From Primulina eburnea (taxonomy: Eukaryota > Streptophyta > Magnoliopsida > Lamiales > Gesneriaceae): 64,000 bases of DNA. The position numbers were made by a program, and so were the translations under genes. The stretch covers positions 22,281,308 to 22,345,307 of the forward strand of contig NC_133104.1 of NCBI RefSeq assembly GCF_022965805.1, in the 5' to 3' direction. This document shows positions 33,574 to 45,781 of this stretch, piece by piece; the first letter of the stretch is position 1, and every line of letters begins with the position of its first letter. The notes below the pieces were generated by a model that was not told where the DNA came from, searched no databases, and saw only the letters and a list, made by a program, of their open reading frames with translations.

Positions 33574-34718
33574 ATGCCTCCTCGAAGAATCCCGGAACAG
33601 GGTAGTATTTCTGCGAATCCAATGGATGTTACATCAACACCGATGGAAACGTTACTGAAAAGATTTCAATCGTTCAAACTGCCAACCCTGAAATGAACAG
33701 AGACTTCTGTTGAATATGAGTGTTGGTTAGATGATATTGAAATGTTGTTTGATTTTGGATTACACAGATGAGCATCGAGTTAGACTGATAGGACACCAGT
33801 TGAACGACGTTGCAAAGAACTGGTGGATCACGAAAAAGAGGGCTTTGGAGCATCGAGGTTCGAACATTACCTGGAATATCTTTAAGATTGAATTTTATCA
33901 AAGATTTTTTCCAGTGTCGTACAGAAAAGACAAGGGGTTAGAGTTTGCCAATTTGAGACAAGGTCAGCTGAACATTGAAGAGTATGTGGCCAAGTTCTCT
34001 ACCTTGTTGCGATTTGCACCACATGTTGCCGAGAATGATAAGGCTGTTGCTGATCAGTTCATTAATGGGTTGAATCCCGAGATTTTTACAATGGTGAACA
34101 CAGGGCGACCGAATAACTTTGTTGATGCCCTGAACCGAGCCAAAGAAGCTGAAGCTAGCCTGATTAGGCAGAAATGAACTTCCTATATTCCTCCAGCACC
34201 GAGACCACAACAACCACCTTCCAGATTTGAGAGTGGCAACAGCAGTGATGGAAAGAAAGATTATCTGAAAGCCAGAGGAAGACAGTTTAAGAAGTCTGGC
34301 AGCAGTTCTTCTAGCTCCAGTGGTTCCCGCAGAGCCAGAGTTAAACCAGGGCTTATTGCAGAATTTGCGGAGGGAGACATCTGACCGAGCAATGCCAAGG
34401 AGTGATTGGTAATTGCCGTATATGTAGACAACAGGAACATTTTGCGAGGGTATGTCCACAGAGAGGTTCCCAGGTATCCCAGGGAGCAGAATCAGCTGGA
34501 TCAGTGGCTCAGACTGATAGAGGATCATCAGCTGTTCATTCTTTCCATCCTCCACCGACTACTACTCCATCAAAGCAGAGGCCAGGAGGAAGCCAGACAG
34601 TTAGCCAGCCTCCTAGACAGCAAGCCAGAGTATTTGCTTTGATAGAGGAACAGGCCAGGAAGCAACAGATGATGTTGTTGCAGGTAATTGTTCTTTATGT
34701 CGTTACCTTGCTTATGTA
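33574..34718 (+). pseudogene. gag: G3 gag, broken
   Basis: Begins [10 protein letters not shown] at 33574 but meets a stop near 33693 and a frameshift near 33760. The longest piece (33731-34177) keeps the [11 protein letters not shown] and [13 protein letters not shown] regions. A TGA at 34175 replaces an Arg-type codon. Further on, an [20 protein letters not shown] knuckle is readable in another frame. It is non-functional. Confidence 0.88.
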
Positions 34719-35258
34719 TTGATAGATACAGGTGCTTCTCATACGTTTATTTCTGAGCGATTTGCTTTTATGCATGATTTTCCTTTTGAGTCTTTATCTG
34801 CTGTAGTGTCTGTCTCTTCGCCTTTGGGGACAGGTTTGATACTCGTGAATTTGGTTAAACATTGTATGCTACAGTATGACGGGCATGAGATTGATTTAGA
34901 TTGTATTGTGCTTGAGTTGTCTGAGTTTGACTGTATTATCGGTGTCAATATGCTGACCAAGTACGGAGCTACCGTTGATTGTTTCCATAAAATTGTGAGA
35001 TTCAGACCTGAGATGGCTGATGAATGGAAATTTTACGGTAAGGGTTATAGAGCTAGAATTCCTTTGATATCTGTTATGTCTATGACCCGATTATTGCACA
35101 AAAGATTGGAGGGGTTCCTTGTATATTCAGTTGACGTAATGAAATCGATTCCATCATTGGTTGATTTGCCAGTGGTATGCGAGTTTGATGATGTCTTCCC
35201 AGATGATATTCCCGGATTGCCTCCATCTCGAGAGATAGACTTCAGCATTGAATTGGTA
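34719..35258 (+). pseudogene. G3 protease and RT start, cut by G4
   Basis: Open frame with the protease motif IDTGASHTF at its start and the conserved [25 protein letters not shown] block, continuing to the [17 protein letters not shown] segment just before RT. The G4 LTR interrupts it at 35259. Confidence 0.88.
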
Positions 35259-36546
35259 TGTGGGGACCCGGGCTCTAACTCAATTCTTTTGGGATTTAAT
35301 TGGATCTTTGTTCGAAAAATGTGGGTCAAAAATTTGCTTTTAACATTAATTCAAATGTATAGTCACAGCATAACATTGTCTTTATAAGAAATAAACAACA
35401 TAATGTACATACATGTCTGTCTAGTACAACCATACACTAGTGTTTACATACCAACTACAAACATAGGTGATACAAGTCTAAATAGAAACCACTAGAAATC
35501 TTCCATGCCCGAGATCTCCACGCTATCATCAACCTCTCATCTAGCTCGTGACCCAGATCCTGCCCCACCTGTTGCCATGCACACATACAGACACGACAAC
35601 AGCCGGATAACTCCGGTGAGAACATATCCCAGTATAAAACATGGATGCATGCAATGTAATAATCATGTACAAGAGCATAGCATATATCAAGTAACATTAA
35701 TGCAAATCTAAACATGTAGAAGAATACAAATCTGTATTCAACATTTAAATCTTGACTCGACTCATTTCTAATCTAGGGATCCCGTGTGAATTAGACGGTC
35801 TGTTACCTACCCAACCACTCGAGGCAACGGTACGTCTTATTCCTAGACTTCGGTCAACTCTGTATCGAAGGTCTACACATAGAGTAAATCTACTACCATG
35901 CGTCGATACACCGAAACGTCTAGTTTTGGCCAGTCTGCCAATATCTCCTATCTCAGGACTCGAATATAAATCAATAAACAAGGCATTACATAATGAAATG
36001 TAATAACAATCTAGTATGTGATTTATGGAAACTCGTATCAAATCTGAATCGAGTTGTGCAATCCCGAGACCACATGAATTATACCTTTCTTGTCGAATAG
36101 TCGGTGTCGTAGTCGAAGTCTCGAATACCAAGTAGTCAATACAAATCTGAAATAGCATAATAAATGTGCACTCTATCAATATATATCTCAATGTACAATT
36201 CTGTAATCGCTTTCAGTGTAATTCAACGGCGTAACGGCGTAGTCTCGCGATACCGATAACTCAATCTCAACATAACAATAATCGATTAACCTCAATCAAT
36301 TCAACATCAATAGCACAATCATTTCAACACTGAAAATCTGCATAATCTCTCATAATACATGCTGGAATTTCGAAACAACGTCATACAGTATCTGAAAATC
36401 AATCCGGTAACGTTTCTACGATGCTCATAATATCAAGAACACATATTATAACTCAAATCTGAATTCTTCCAACACACAAATATCGAAACATGCTGAAAAT
36501 AACTGAAACTTACATCTTCTTGTATTCTTCAAAGATAGGAGTTCAA
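35259..36546 (-). repeat. G4 3' LTR, segment 1
   Basis: From the LTR end (plus strand TGTGGGGACCCGGGCTC) to the C4 insertion. It ends in TTCAA, the left copy of the C4 target. It matches 61054-62338 almost base for base. Confidence 0.93.
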
Positions 36547-38070
36547 TGTTAGAGTAGGTGCCCGTCGAGCCAAGTGTTGGCCGAGTGTTCACAATGAAAC
36601 TCTATGTATAAGCAGTCTTTATTTTAATAATATTTGAAATTATTACTTTGGCAAATCTTTATCTGTATACCCATGCTAGCTGCATAGATAAAGCCCTTGA
36701 ATATACGAATAGTAGAAAGAATATGAGATGCTCATATGATGAGTATCATGAAACTCATATTTGTAATACTGTATATTCTAAACGGTTCCTAGTCGATTCA
36801 GCCGCCACTAAGAAGGATATAGGCCGCTCGAGTTAGAGACTAGTATCTGCGATGTGAGTACCATGTTTCATTGGTAGGGGACATTGTGATGTCCGAACAT
36901 GCAGATAGGTGCTCCTTGTAGAGTGCACTGAACAACCCTCCATAAAAGGACTTTCCAAGTGGTTCTCACTTATCGAGTGGAAAAGTCCTGGTTTATGGTT
37001 GTACAGAATTAGTCCTTATGACCCGGGACAACATTGAGACTCTATGTGCTAGAATTACACTTTGACTTGTTTACCGACTCTCATGGGGTCATCAGGTGGC
37101 AAGGTTGGGTGTTCTGTCGAAACACATAGGAGTCGATGCATTGTAGTCGGGGATTCACCGCTTACCTTCGGGTATGGATATCCTCTGTGTTATCATGTGT
37201 ATGTAGATCGAAATCTCTGGCCAGAGTATGGTTGTAATTATGAAAGGTGTTTCATAGATTGCACCATCGATGCAACTACGACATGACACATAGTATCGAT
37301 TCATTGACAACTCTCGATAAACCAATGGTTGTCGAATCGATCGGGATATATGAGTTGAAGGGACCGTACTGTACGCTAACCATAATTGAATGGTTCTTGC
37401 AGGCACTATCATGTGATACCTAGGGAATCACGTAAGCGATGCTGCTAGGCGTTTAACGTGATTGGTTGGGTACTATCAGACTTGAGTTCTGACGTTCTTA
37501 CTATCAAGAAGTTGATAAGTAAGAATGGAGCAATTGGGGTATGCTCGAATAAGGACATGTTTAGTCCGAATCACATGGAGATGTGAACCCACGGCTAGTT
37601 GTATCAATGAACCATTGAGGGCCACACAAGTACTAGCTTTGTAAATCCCGATGAGAAGTAAAATAGTTCAATGTGTTGAACGGCTTATAAAGGAGTTTAT
37701 AAGCGTAAGGAAAATTAGAAGTATGACTTCTATGAGAGAAATGTAAATTTTGATTTATGGAAGTGTTCCTAAATTAAAATTTGGCCAAGAGAATAATGTA
37801 TTTGAAAATTGTGATTTTCATAAACATTATAATGGACTAAATTAAATTAATTCAAGTGTTGAATTAATTAAACACTAGTGGGCCTTGTAGAGCCCAAATA
37901 ATTAATTTAGTTCAAGTGTTGGATTAATTAAATAATATTGAGTCTTGTAGAGCTCAATTAAAATAATTATTTAAACTAGTGGGACTTGAGTAAATTCAAG
38001 TAATGTTTAAATAGTCTCAAATGTGTTTGAGATATTTAAATTTAGTCCAAAGTTTTTAATTTGATTAAAA

Positions 38071-38080
38071 ACTATATAGT
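38071..38080 (+). promoter_or_regulatory. Possible C4 TATA box
   Basis: ACTATATAGT in the second half of the LTR. It would place transcription start near 38105 and give a first exon of roughly 380 nt up to the donor-like site. Confidence 0.4.
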
Positions 38081-38461
38081 ATGCATGCATGGGAGGTGAA
38101 GGGTTGGAGATTACTTTTGAATAAAATAATGGCATGGCATGCTACTTTTCACTTTTGCTTTTTGCAACACCAAGGCATGGAATTGAATTCATTCTTCCTT
38201 CCCTCCCAAGTGAGCATGGCCGAAAATTGCTCTCTCATTCTCTCCATATTTTCTTCTTCATTTTGTTCTTCAAGTTGTTGAGGAATAAACACACTTCTCT
38301 TTGAAAAATCCTCACATTTTTCTAGTGCAAATTGTGAGGGGATTTCCCTAGTTAGTGGTGGGCTTAATTTGAAGGAAAGTTTCAAGGATTTGGAGGAGGA
38401 GCTTGTAGATTCATCTTCCATTCAAGAGCTTTGTTGTTTGACAACAAAGTTGGAGCCAAAC

Positions 38462-38480
38462 ATCAATCCTTGTGATTGAT
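38462..38480 (+). other. C4 hairpin next to the donor-like site
   Basis: ATCAATC-CTTGT-GATTGAT, a 7-bp stem ending two bases before the GT at 38483. Stems at the same place in C1, C3 and C5 differ in sequence but still pair. Confidence 0.6.
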
Positions 38481-38626
38481 AGGTAATCTTTCTTACATCC
38501 TATGTATGTTAATGTTTTTGTAAATATTGCACAAGTCCTATGGGGTGGCCGAAATTTTTATGTCAAAAATTCGATTTTTGTGCTTCCGTTGCGTTTCCGG
38601 CCACCGTAACCGGTCCGCTATCAGAG

Positions 38627-38638
38627 TGGTATCAGAGC
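38627..38638 (+). promoter_or_regulatory. C4 primer-binding site (initiator tRNA-Met)
   Basis: TGGTATCAGAGC, exact match, three bases after the LTR end. Confidence 0.92.
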
Positions 38639-38777
38639 TAAGGTTACGGATTTTGTGTAATATTTACGTAATATTATGTTGAGATCGATTTCTAACCGTT
38701 TGAGATTTTTGGTGCAAGAAGATCACAAGGGCCGAATTTTTGGTAGCAAAACAAACAAAAAAAAAAAAAACGTTTTT

Positions 38778-38865
38778 CCGGGCAGCCGAGGGGCTGCCCG
38801 AAAGGGGCTGCCCGAAAATTTCGGGCAGCCGAGGGGCAGCCCAAGGGGCTGCCCGAAATGTGCAG
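38778..38865 (+). repeat. C4 leader hairpin array
   Basis: Six or more inverted GGGCAGCC/GGCTGCCC units between an A run (38756-38770) and an A/T run (38876-38895), about 150-240 nt after the primer site. It is followed by a second palindromic GC stretch around GGAGCTCC. Confidence 0.85.
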
Positions 38866-40452
38866 ATTTTAAAATAATAAAAAAAAAATTTTTTTGTGTT
38901 GCCGGAATCCGGCGACGGAGCTCCGGCGACGGCGATGACGGCTAGGGTTTCCAAAAGTGTTTTGGACAATCTTAGTGTCATGGGCCTTGAGATGTTGGGC
39001 CATTGGATGGACAACATTATTTGTGAAATTTAAATGGGCCTAAGTATTTTTGGTGAAAAATGGTTTTTGGGCCCTTAAGTTTAAATTTACAAGTGTTGCA
39101 CATATTTTCTCATAAAATAAATAATTGAAGTGGGACTTTAATTATTTATAGTAAATGGTGATTTACAAGAAATTCGATTATAAATAAATTAATTTGAAAG
39201 TAGACAAAGGTGTTTGTATACTTTGTTAATTTAATTTATAATTGTGGCGGTTAGTGATTGGATCAAGATATATAATATTGGATCAATTAATTATAGTGAT
39301 AATTAATTGATGGTGTATGATATGTGATATTATGCATGAAGGATGATCAAAAGCCCAAGCCCAATTTGCTAGGTGTATGCTAGGATATTTGTGTTGTATG
39401 ATTGTAATAATTATCAATTTAAAGTGGGCTTGGTTTATGGCCCGTTCCCACCCCATGAGATGTATCCCTATGTGCCATGGATATTTATTTGTAAATATTA
39501 GAATAGGGGAAGATCAAGATTGGAAGATGGTGGCCTTGGTGATTATGAAGATCGAAGACATGTAATATTGGATGCTAATGTAATAATTTAGTTGCATTGC
39601 ATCCCGTGCATTTACCCTAGGATTGGACCTAGGCCCGTGTTTGGCTCACACGGGCCATTAGTTTTGGGGCGATTGATCATCCTTGTATTGTTTTCTATTT
39701 ATGATATATGCATGATATGTTATAAATAATGAGTATGTGCGTTATTATTATTATAATAACAAAGTTGCATGAATCCGGCAAACATACGATCAAACATGGC
39801 GAGCTTTTAAAATAAAATTAATGATGAGACCTTTCAAAATTAAAAACCCTCATTTTGAATAAGATTCAAAATTAATATCAAGCCCGAAAAGGGGAATTAT
39901 AAATTTGTTTATAATTTCCTTGTCTTCCATCGACAATGGGTGCATGATGAACGCTACCCGTACTCGGGGCTCGGCTCATATTATTGGGGGGGCCCTGGGT
40001 GCCGGAAAGCTGTGACATCCATTGACATGGTGATGTGAACTACGTGGAACTCCCATGATTTCGGCTCATATTATTGAGGGAACTCATGGCGACCGTCCAT
40101 TAAGGTTCAATATCGATGGGTTAGGCTTGACACGTAAAGATGAACGACGTCATATTATTGGGTCCTAATCAAACGTGAGACAAAAGTATACGTAGAGGGT
40201 TGCATGGCAATGCAATTGAAAACTACCTTTTAGGAGTTGTGATGGCCGATATTATTCGGGATCACAATTCGCTAATTGGACCTTACGTACCTACTGAGGA
40301 AAGTGTTTCCCGTTTTCACTAGAGGGTAGTGAAAGATGTCAAAACAGTGGGAGTAAATATTTATAAAGTTAAAGTCCATACTTTATATCTTACCAAATAT
40401 TTAAAATAGTCATCAACATTTATCTGTTTTTACTTTTCAGTACAAATCGACA

Positions 40453-41313
40453 ATGTCTTCGATGCGCAATTCGATATCTATAATACTCGACAAACACATA
40501 TTAACTGGACCTAATTACCTCACTTGGCTAAGAAATTTGAAAATAGTCTTAAATTCGGAAAGGGTAACATATACACTAACTCAGTCGCCCCCTGTTGAGG
40601 CTCCGACTGACTGCAATCCTGAGGAATTGCAGGCTTACAAGGAATGGTGTGACCATGACTTGATAGCCAGGTGTTATATGCTGACTTCTATGAACGATGA
40701 GCTACAGAGGCGTTTTGAGGGTGCAAAGAGTGCTGCTGACATTCATTTGCAACTCAAAGAGCTCTTTGGTGAGCAAACACGACCTCTAAGGCATGCTACC
40801 GTCAAGGAGCTGATCACTTTGCGCATGCGAGATGGGACCTCGGTCCATGAGCATGGCCTAAAGGTGATCGGGCTCGTGGACAAGCTCGTTGGCATGGATC
40901 TGATCTTGCCTTCGGAGTTGACCACCGACGTGTTGCTGTTATCACTGCCTAGCTCATTTGATCCTTTTGTGGTGAACTTCAACATGAACAAGATGGAACC
41001 GACCCTTGAGGAGTTGGTGAACATGCTTGTTACGTTTGAATCCACCATCAAGCAAGAGAAGTTGGTTCTTTATGTGGGTTCTTCATCTGGTACGAAGATT
41101 GATCCACATGGGAATGGAAAGAAGAGTTCTTTCCAACGTCCCAAGAAGAACGTGCCCCTGTTGAGGCAATCTCCGAACCCTGTTGAGGCAGCCAGACCAG
41201 TTAAGGCTGACAAGACTGGTGATGTTTGTCATCACTGCAAGAAGCCTGGACATTGGAAGCGAAATTGCAAAGAATATCTTGCCCAGAAGTGTTCTGGAAA
41301 CGGTATGTTCTAG
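40453..41313 (+). CDS. gag: C4 gag open frame
   Basis: 286 codons, MSSMRNSISIILDKH..., with the start 12 nt after the acceptor-like site. The UBN2/Gag region is complete, and the zinc knuckle CHHCKKPGHWKRNC lies near residues 258-271. It ends at GMF followed by TAG where C5 has a Tyr codon and continues to protease. With pol broken downstream, this copy could make Gag only. C1 shows the same pattern. Confidence 0.85.
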   Translation: MSSMRNSISIILDKHILTGPNYLTWLRNLKIVLNSERVTYTLTQSPPVEAPTDCNPEELQAYKEWCDHDLIARCYMLTSMNDELQRRFEGAKSAADIHLQLKELFGEQTRPLRHATVKELITLRMRDGTSVHEHGLKVIGLVDKLVGMDLILPSELTTDVLLLSLPSSFDPFVVNFNMNKMEPTLEELVNMLVTFESTIKQEKLVLYVGSSSGTKIDPHGNGKKSSFQRPKKNVPLLRQSPNPVEAARPVKADKTGDVCHHCKKPGHWKRNCKEYLAQKCSGNGMF

Positions 41314-43271
41314 ATTTAAGTAAACATTTTAATTAACTCTACTTCTTGGGTATTAGATACCGGTTGTGACTCACATCTCTGTAATGGGTTACAGGTGATG
41401 GGAAGAAGTAGGAAGCTTAAGGAAGGTGTGACCTTCTTGAGGATGGGCAATGGAGCAAGAGTTGCTGCCAAGGCTATTAAGGATGTTTACTTATTATTGA
41501 ACAATGACTTTAAGTTAATTTTAAGAGATGTTTTGTTTGTACCTGTTTGGTGTAAAACATTGTTTCCATTTCTATTGTGATAAAAATGGATATTCTTGTT
41601 TATTTAGCAAAGGTGTTTGCAACATTTACAAGAATGAATGTTTAATTGGTACTTGAGAACTTGAAAACGATCTCTATAACTTAAAAGTAAAAGATATTCT
41701 ACTAAATGTCCATTCAAAGGCAGATACCATATGAGATATGGATGGGTAAGCCTCCCAAATATTCTTATCTTAGAATATGGGGAGCCCTGCTTATGTGAAG
41801 CAGGTAAGTGGGAGATAAATTGGATTGTTGATCAATTTTATGTTACTTCGTGGGATATCCAAGGAATTAAGTTGGATATCATTTCTATCATCCCCAAGAA
41901 ACAAAAGTGTTTGTTTCTAGGAATGCAACCTTTTTGGAAAGGGATTTTCTATTGGATAGAAAAAGGCAGATGATAGAACTCGAAGAGGTTCGAGAGAAAC
42001 CCACAATTATAGAACCCACACCCGATGAGCCAAGAGAGGAGATACAAGCTCCTAGCATATACGAGAAAGTCTCGAGACCACCTATGAGGTATGGTCTGCT
42101 TCTTGAAGAGGGCCATGATGAGCCTAACCATGGATGTGATCCAAGGACCTTCAAGAAAGCGTTATCTGATGCCGATTCATCCAAGTGGCTTGAAGCAATG
42201 GAATCTGAGATGAATTCCATGCATTCGAACCAAGTGTAGGATCTTGTGGATCCACCTGTGGGAACTGTTCCCACAGGGACTTGGGGAGGATGGGAAGGTG
42301 TTGACCTTCAAGGCGCGATTGGTGGTAAAAGGGTGTACTCAAAGACAAGGAGTTGACTTTGAGGAAACCTTTTCCCAATCGCAATGCTCAAGTCCATAAG
42401 GATTTTATTAGCCATAGCTGCATAGTATGACTATGAGATATGGCAGATGGATGTCAAGACAAACTTTCTTAAATGGGGATTTTAAGAAAATTATTTACAT
42501 GTCTAAACCTGAAGGGTTTACATCTATCGGAAGTGAGCATATGGTATGCAAACTTCAAAGATCTATTTATGATCTAAAGCAGGCATCTAGGAGTTGGAAC
42601 CTCAGATTCGACAGTACAATCAAATAGTTTGATTTACTAAGAATCATGAGAGACCCTGTGTGTATAAGAAGGTCAGTGGGAGTGTTGTGACATTCCCGGT
42701 ATTTTATGTTGATGACATTCTACTCATTGGGAATGATGTAGGAATGTTGCAATCAACTAAGATATGATTAGCGAGTGAGTTCTCGATGTAGGACTTGGGT
42801 GAAGCATCTTTTGTATTGGGATACAGATCTATTGAGATAGATCGAAAAGATGGCTTGGTCTCACCCAGTTCACATACATGATACCATCGTGAAGCGGTTC
42901 TCGATGGATGCGTCCTTGAGAGGACATCTACCAATGTGTCATGGCGTGTCCCTATCCAAGTCTGTCTCCTGAGACTGATGCAGAGATAGTGACGATGACA
43001 CGCATTCCGTATGCTTCGGAAATTGGTAATATCATGTATGGGATGATATCTACACGTCCTGACGTGGCATTTGCACTATGTGTAGTGAAAGGATATCAAT
43101 CGAACCCTGGTCTTCCACACCTGAAAGCTGTGAAAGACATCCTCAAGCAGTTGAGAAGGACCAATAAGTTGTTCTTGGTCTATGGGGTAGAGAACTGAAA
43201 TTGGAAGGCTATACCGACTCTAGCTTCCAAAGCGATATCGATAACTCGAAGTCAACCTCTATTTTGTATTC
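41314..43271 (+). pseudogene. C4 protease-RT remnant with integrase deleted
   Basis: Remnants in order: protease (DTGCDSH at about 41357-41377, altered from DTGCGSH), the GRSRKLKEG region, the deletion junction at about 41701-41712, the post-integrase linker, then RT pieces including YVDDI (about 42705-42720) and the STRPDVAFAL region. Many stops and frameshifts intervene. Compared with C5, about 657 bp between two 11-bp AACAATGTCCA repeats are gone, taking the pre-integrase zinc region and the whole DDE core. Confidence 0.88.
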
Positions 43272-43685
43272 ATGCTCAATGGTGCTGCTGTCTCTTGGAA
43301 GAGTTCCAAGCAAGACAATATTACGGATTCCAGCACAGAGGCCGAATACATTGCTGCATCAGATGCAGCAAGAGAGGCTGTTTGGATAAGGAATTTCGTC
43401 CAAGAGTTGGGCGTCATTCCTAATGGAGTTGCTCCTATCCCGGTGTTGTGTGACAACACGGGAGCTTTAGCTCAAGCAAAGGAGCCAAGGTCTCATCAGA
43501 AGTCCAAACACGTATTGAGAAAGTACCACATCCTCGGAGAGATTGTGGAAAGAAGAGAAGTGTCTATTGACAAAGTCGGCTCCGCAGATTATGTTGTTGA
43601 TCCACTAGCTAAGCCTTTACCTAGACCATTATTCGACAAGCATCGCGAATCAATGGGTTTTATGCATATGGGTAGTTGGCTCTAG
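43272..43685 (+). pseudogene. C4 RNase H C-terminal piece
   Basis: 137 open codons matching the C5 RNase H end (SSTEAEYIAASDAAREAVWIRN ... KPLPRPLFDKHRESMGFMHMGSWL). TEAEY is intact. It has no in-frame start from upstream pol. Confidence 0.82.
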
Positions 43686-43688
43686 TGC

Positions 43689-43699
43689 AAGTGGGAGAT
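43689..43699 (+). promoter_or_regulatory. C4 polypurine tract
   Basis: AAGTGGGAGAT immediately before the 3' LTR, identical to C3 and C5. Confidence 0.88.
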
Positions 43700-45776
43700 T
43701 GTTAGAGTACGTGCCCGTCGAGCCAAGTGTTGGCCGAGTGTTCACAATGAAACTCTATGTATAAGCAGTCTTTATTTTAATAATATTTGAAATTATTACT
43801 TTGGCAAATCTTTATCTGTATACCCATGCTAGCTGCATAGATAAAGCCCTTGAATATACGAATAGTAGAAAGAATATGAGATGCTCATATGATGAGTATC
43901 ATGAAACTCATATTTGTAATACTGTATATTCTAAACGGTTCCTAGTCGATTCAGCCGCCACTAAGAAGGATATAGGCCGCTCGAGTTAGAGACTAGTATC
44001 TGCGATGTGAGTACCATGTTTCATTGGTAGGGGACATTGTGATGTCCGAACATGCAGATAGGTGCTCCTTGTAGAGTGCACTGAACAACCCTCCATAAAA
44101 GGACTTTCCAAGTGGTTCTCACTTATCGAGTGGAAAAGTCCTGGTTTATGGTTGTACAGAATTAGTCCTTATGACCCGGGACAACATTGAGACTCTATGT
44201 GCTAGAATTACACTTTGACTTGTTTACCGACTCTCATGGGGTCATCAGGTGGCAAGGTTGGGTGTTCTGTCGAAACACATAGGAGTCGATGCATTGTAGT
44301 CGGGGATTCACCGCTTACCTTCGGGTATGGATATCCTATGTGTTATCATGTGTATGTAGATCGAAATCTCTGGCCAGAGTATGGTTGTAATTATGAAAGG
44401 TGTTTCATAGATTGCACCATCGATGCAACTACGACATGACACATAGTATCGATTCATTGACAACTCTCGATAAACCAATGGTTGTCGAATCGATCGGGAT
44501 ATATGAGTTGAAGGGACCGTACTGTACGCTAACCATAATTGAATGGTTCTTGCAGGCACTATCATGTGATACCTAGGGAATCACGTAAGCGATGCTGCTA
44601 GGCGTTTAACGTGATTGGTTGGGTACTATCAGACTTGAGTTCTGACGTTCTTACTATCAAGAAGTTGATAAGTAAGAATGGAGCAATTGGGGTATGCTCG
44701 AATAAGGACATGTTTAGTCCGAATCACATGGAGATGTGAACCCACGGCTAGTTGTATCAATGAACCATTGAGGGCCACACAAGTACTAGCTTTGTAAATC
44801 CCGATGAGAAGTAAAATAGTTCAATGTGTTGAACGGCTTATAAAGGAGTTTATAAGCGTAAGGAAAATTAGAAGTATGACTTCTATGAGAGAAATGTAAA
44901 TTTTGATTTATGGAAGTGTTCCTAAATTAAAATTTGGCCAAGAGAATAATGTATTTGAAAATTGTGATTTTCATAAACATTATAATGGACTAAATTAAAT
45001 TAATTCAAGTGTTGAATTAATTAAACACTAGTGGGCCTTGTAGAGCCCAAATAATTAATTTAGTTCAAGTGTTGGATTAATTAAATAATATTGAGTCTTG
45101 TAGAGCTCAATTAAAATAATTATTTAAACTAGTGGGACTTGAGTAAATTCAAGTAATGTTTAAATAGTCTCAAATGTGTTTGAGATATTTAAATTTAGTC
45201 CAAAGTTTTTAATTTGATTAAAAACTATATAGTATGCATGCATGGGAGGTGAAGGGTTGGAGATTACTTTTGAATAAAATAATGGCATGGCATGCTACTT
45301 TTCACTTTTGCTTTTTGCAACACCAAGGCATGGAATTGAATTCATTCTTCCTTCCCTCCCAAGTGAGCATGGCCGAAAATTGCTCTCTCATTCTCTCCAT
45401 ATTTTCTTCTTCATTTTGTTCTTCAAGTTGTTGAGGAATAAACACACTTCTCTTTGAAAAATCCTCACATTTTTCTAGTGCAAATTGTGAGGGGATTTCC
45501 CTAGTTAGTGGTGGGCTTAATTTGAAGGAAAGTTTCAAGGATTTGGAGGAGGAGCTTGTAGATTCATCTTCCATTCAAGAGCTTTGTTGTTTGACAACAA
45601 AGTTGGAGCCAAACATCAATCCTTGTGATTGATAGGTAATCTTTCTTACATCCTATGTATGTTAATGTTTTTGTAAATATTGCACAAGTCCTATGGGGTG
45701 GCCGAAATTTTTATGTCAAAAATTCGATTTTTGTGCTTCCGTTGCGTTTCCGGCCACCGTAACCGGTCCGCTATCA
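43700..45776 (+). repeat. C4 3' LTR
   Basis: 2077 bp, almost identical to 36547-38623. It is followed by TTCAA, the right copy of the target duplication. Confidence 0.96.
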
Positions 45777-45781
45777 TTCAA

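Larger units (their letters stand above)
36547..38623 (+). repeat. C4 5' LTR
   Basis: TGTTAGAGTAGG ... GGTCCGCTATCA. It contains a TATA-like CTATATAG (38072-38079) and, about 380 bp further on, a hairpin (38462-38480) followed by the donor-like AG|GTAATC (38483). Confidence 0.95.
38483..40440 (+). other. Predicted C4 leader intron (1958 bp)
   Basis: Donor GATAG|GTAATC in the 5' LTR. Acceptor CTGTTTTTACTTTTCAG ends at 40440, 12 nt before the gag ATG at 40453. It encloses the primer site, the GC hairpin array and the rest of the leader. Confidence 0.52.
38624..40452 (+). other. C4 5' leader
   Basis: 1.83 kb without a recognisable gene. It contains the GC hairpin array, spaced CATATTATTG-type motifs (near 39975, 40067, 40151 and 40247) and the acceptor-like tract. 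It is collinear with the C5 leader. Confidence 0.8.
36547..45776 (+). mobile_element. Copia element C4 (plus), young LTRs, defective pol
   Basis: 5' LTR 36547-38623 and 3' LTR 43700-45776, both 2077 bp. I could see only two differences between them (near 36557 and 37185 against the 3' copy). The flanking duplication is TTCAA (36542-36546 and 45777-45781), and the empty site is preserved at 62334-62338. Gag is open, but integrase is deleted and RT is full of stops and indels. The contrast between fresh LTRs and decayed pol implies the copy was already defective when it moved. Confidence 0.96.

Noticed and set aside
36648..36836. Small open frames repeated in every copia LTR (for example 36648-36836, 43801-43989, 7285-7473, 21378-21569, 47264-47455)
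   Set aside because: They recur only because the LTRs are homologous. They appear on both strands of the same DNA, differ in start and stop between copies, and show no recognisable domain.
38149..38421. Open frame of 90 codons in the C4 LTR (also 45302-45574) as a host gene fragment
   Set aside because: It lies antisense to the LTR, is duplicated exactly with the LTR, is low in complexity and is not kept in the C1, C3 or C5 LTRs.
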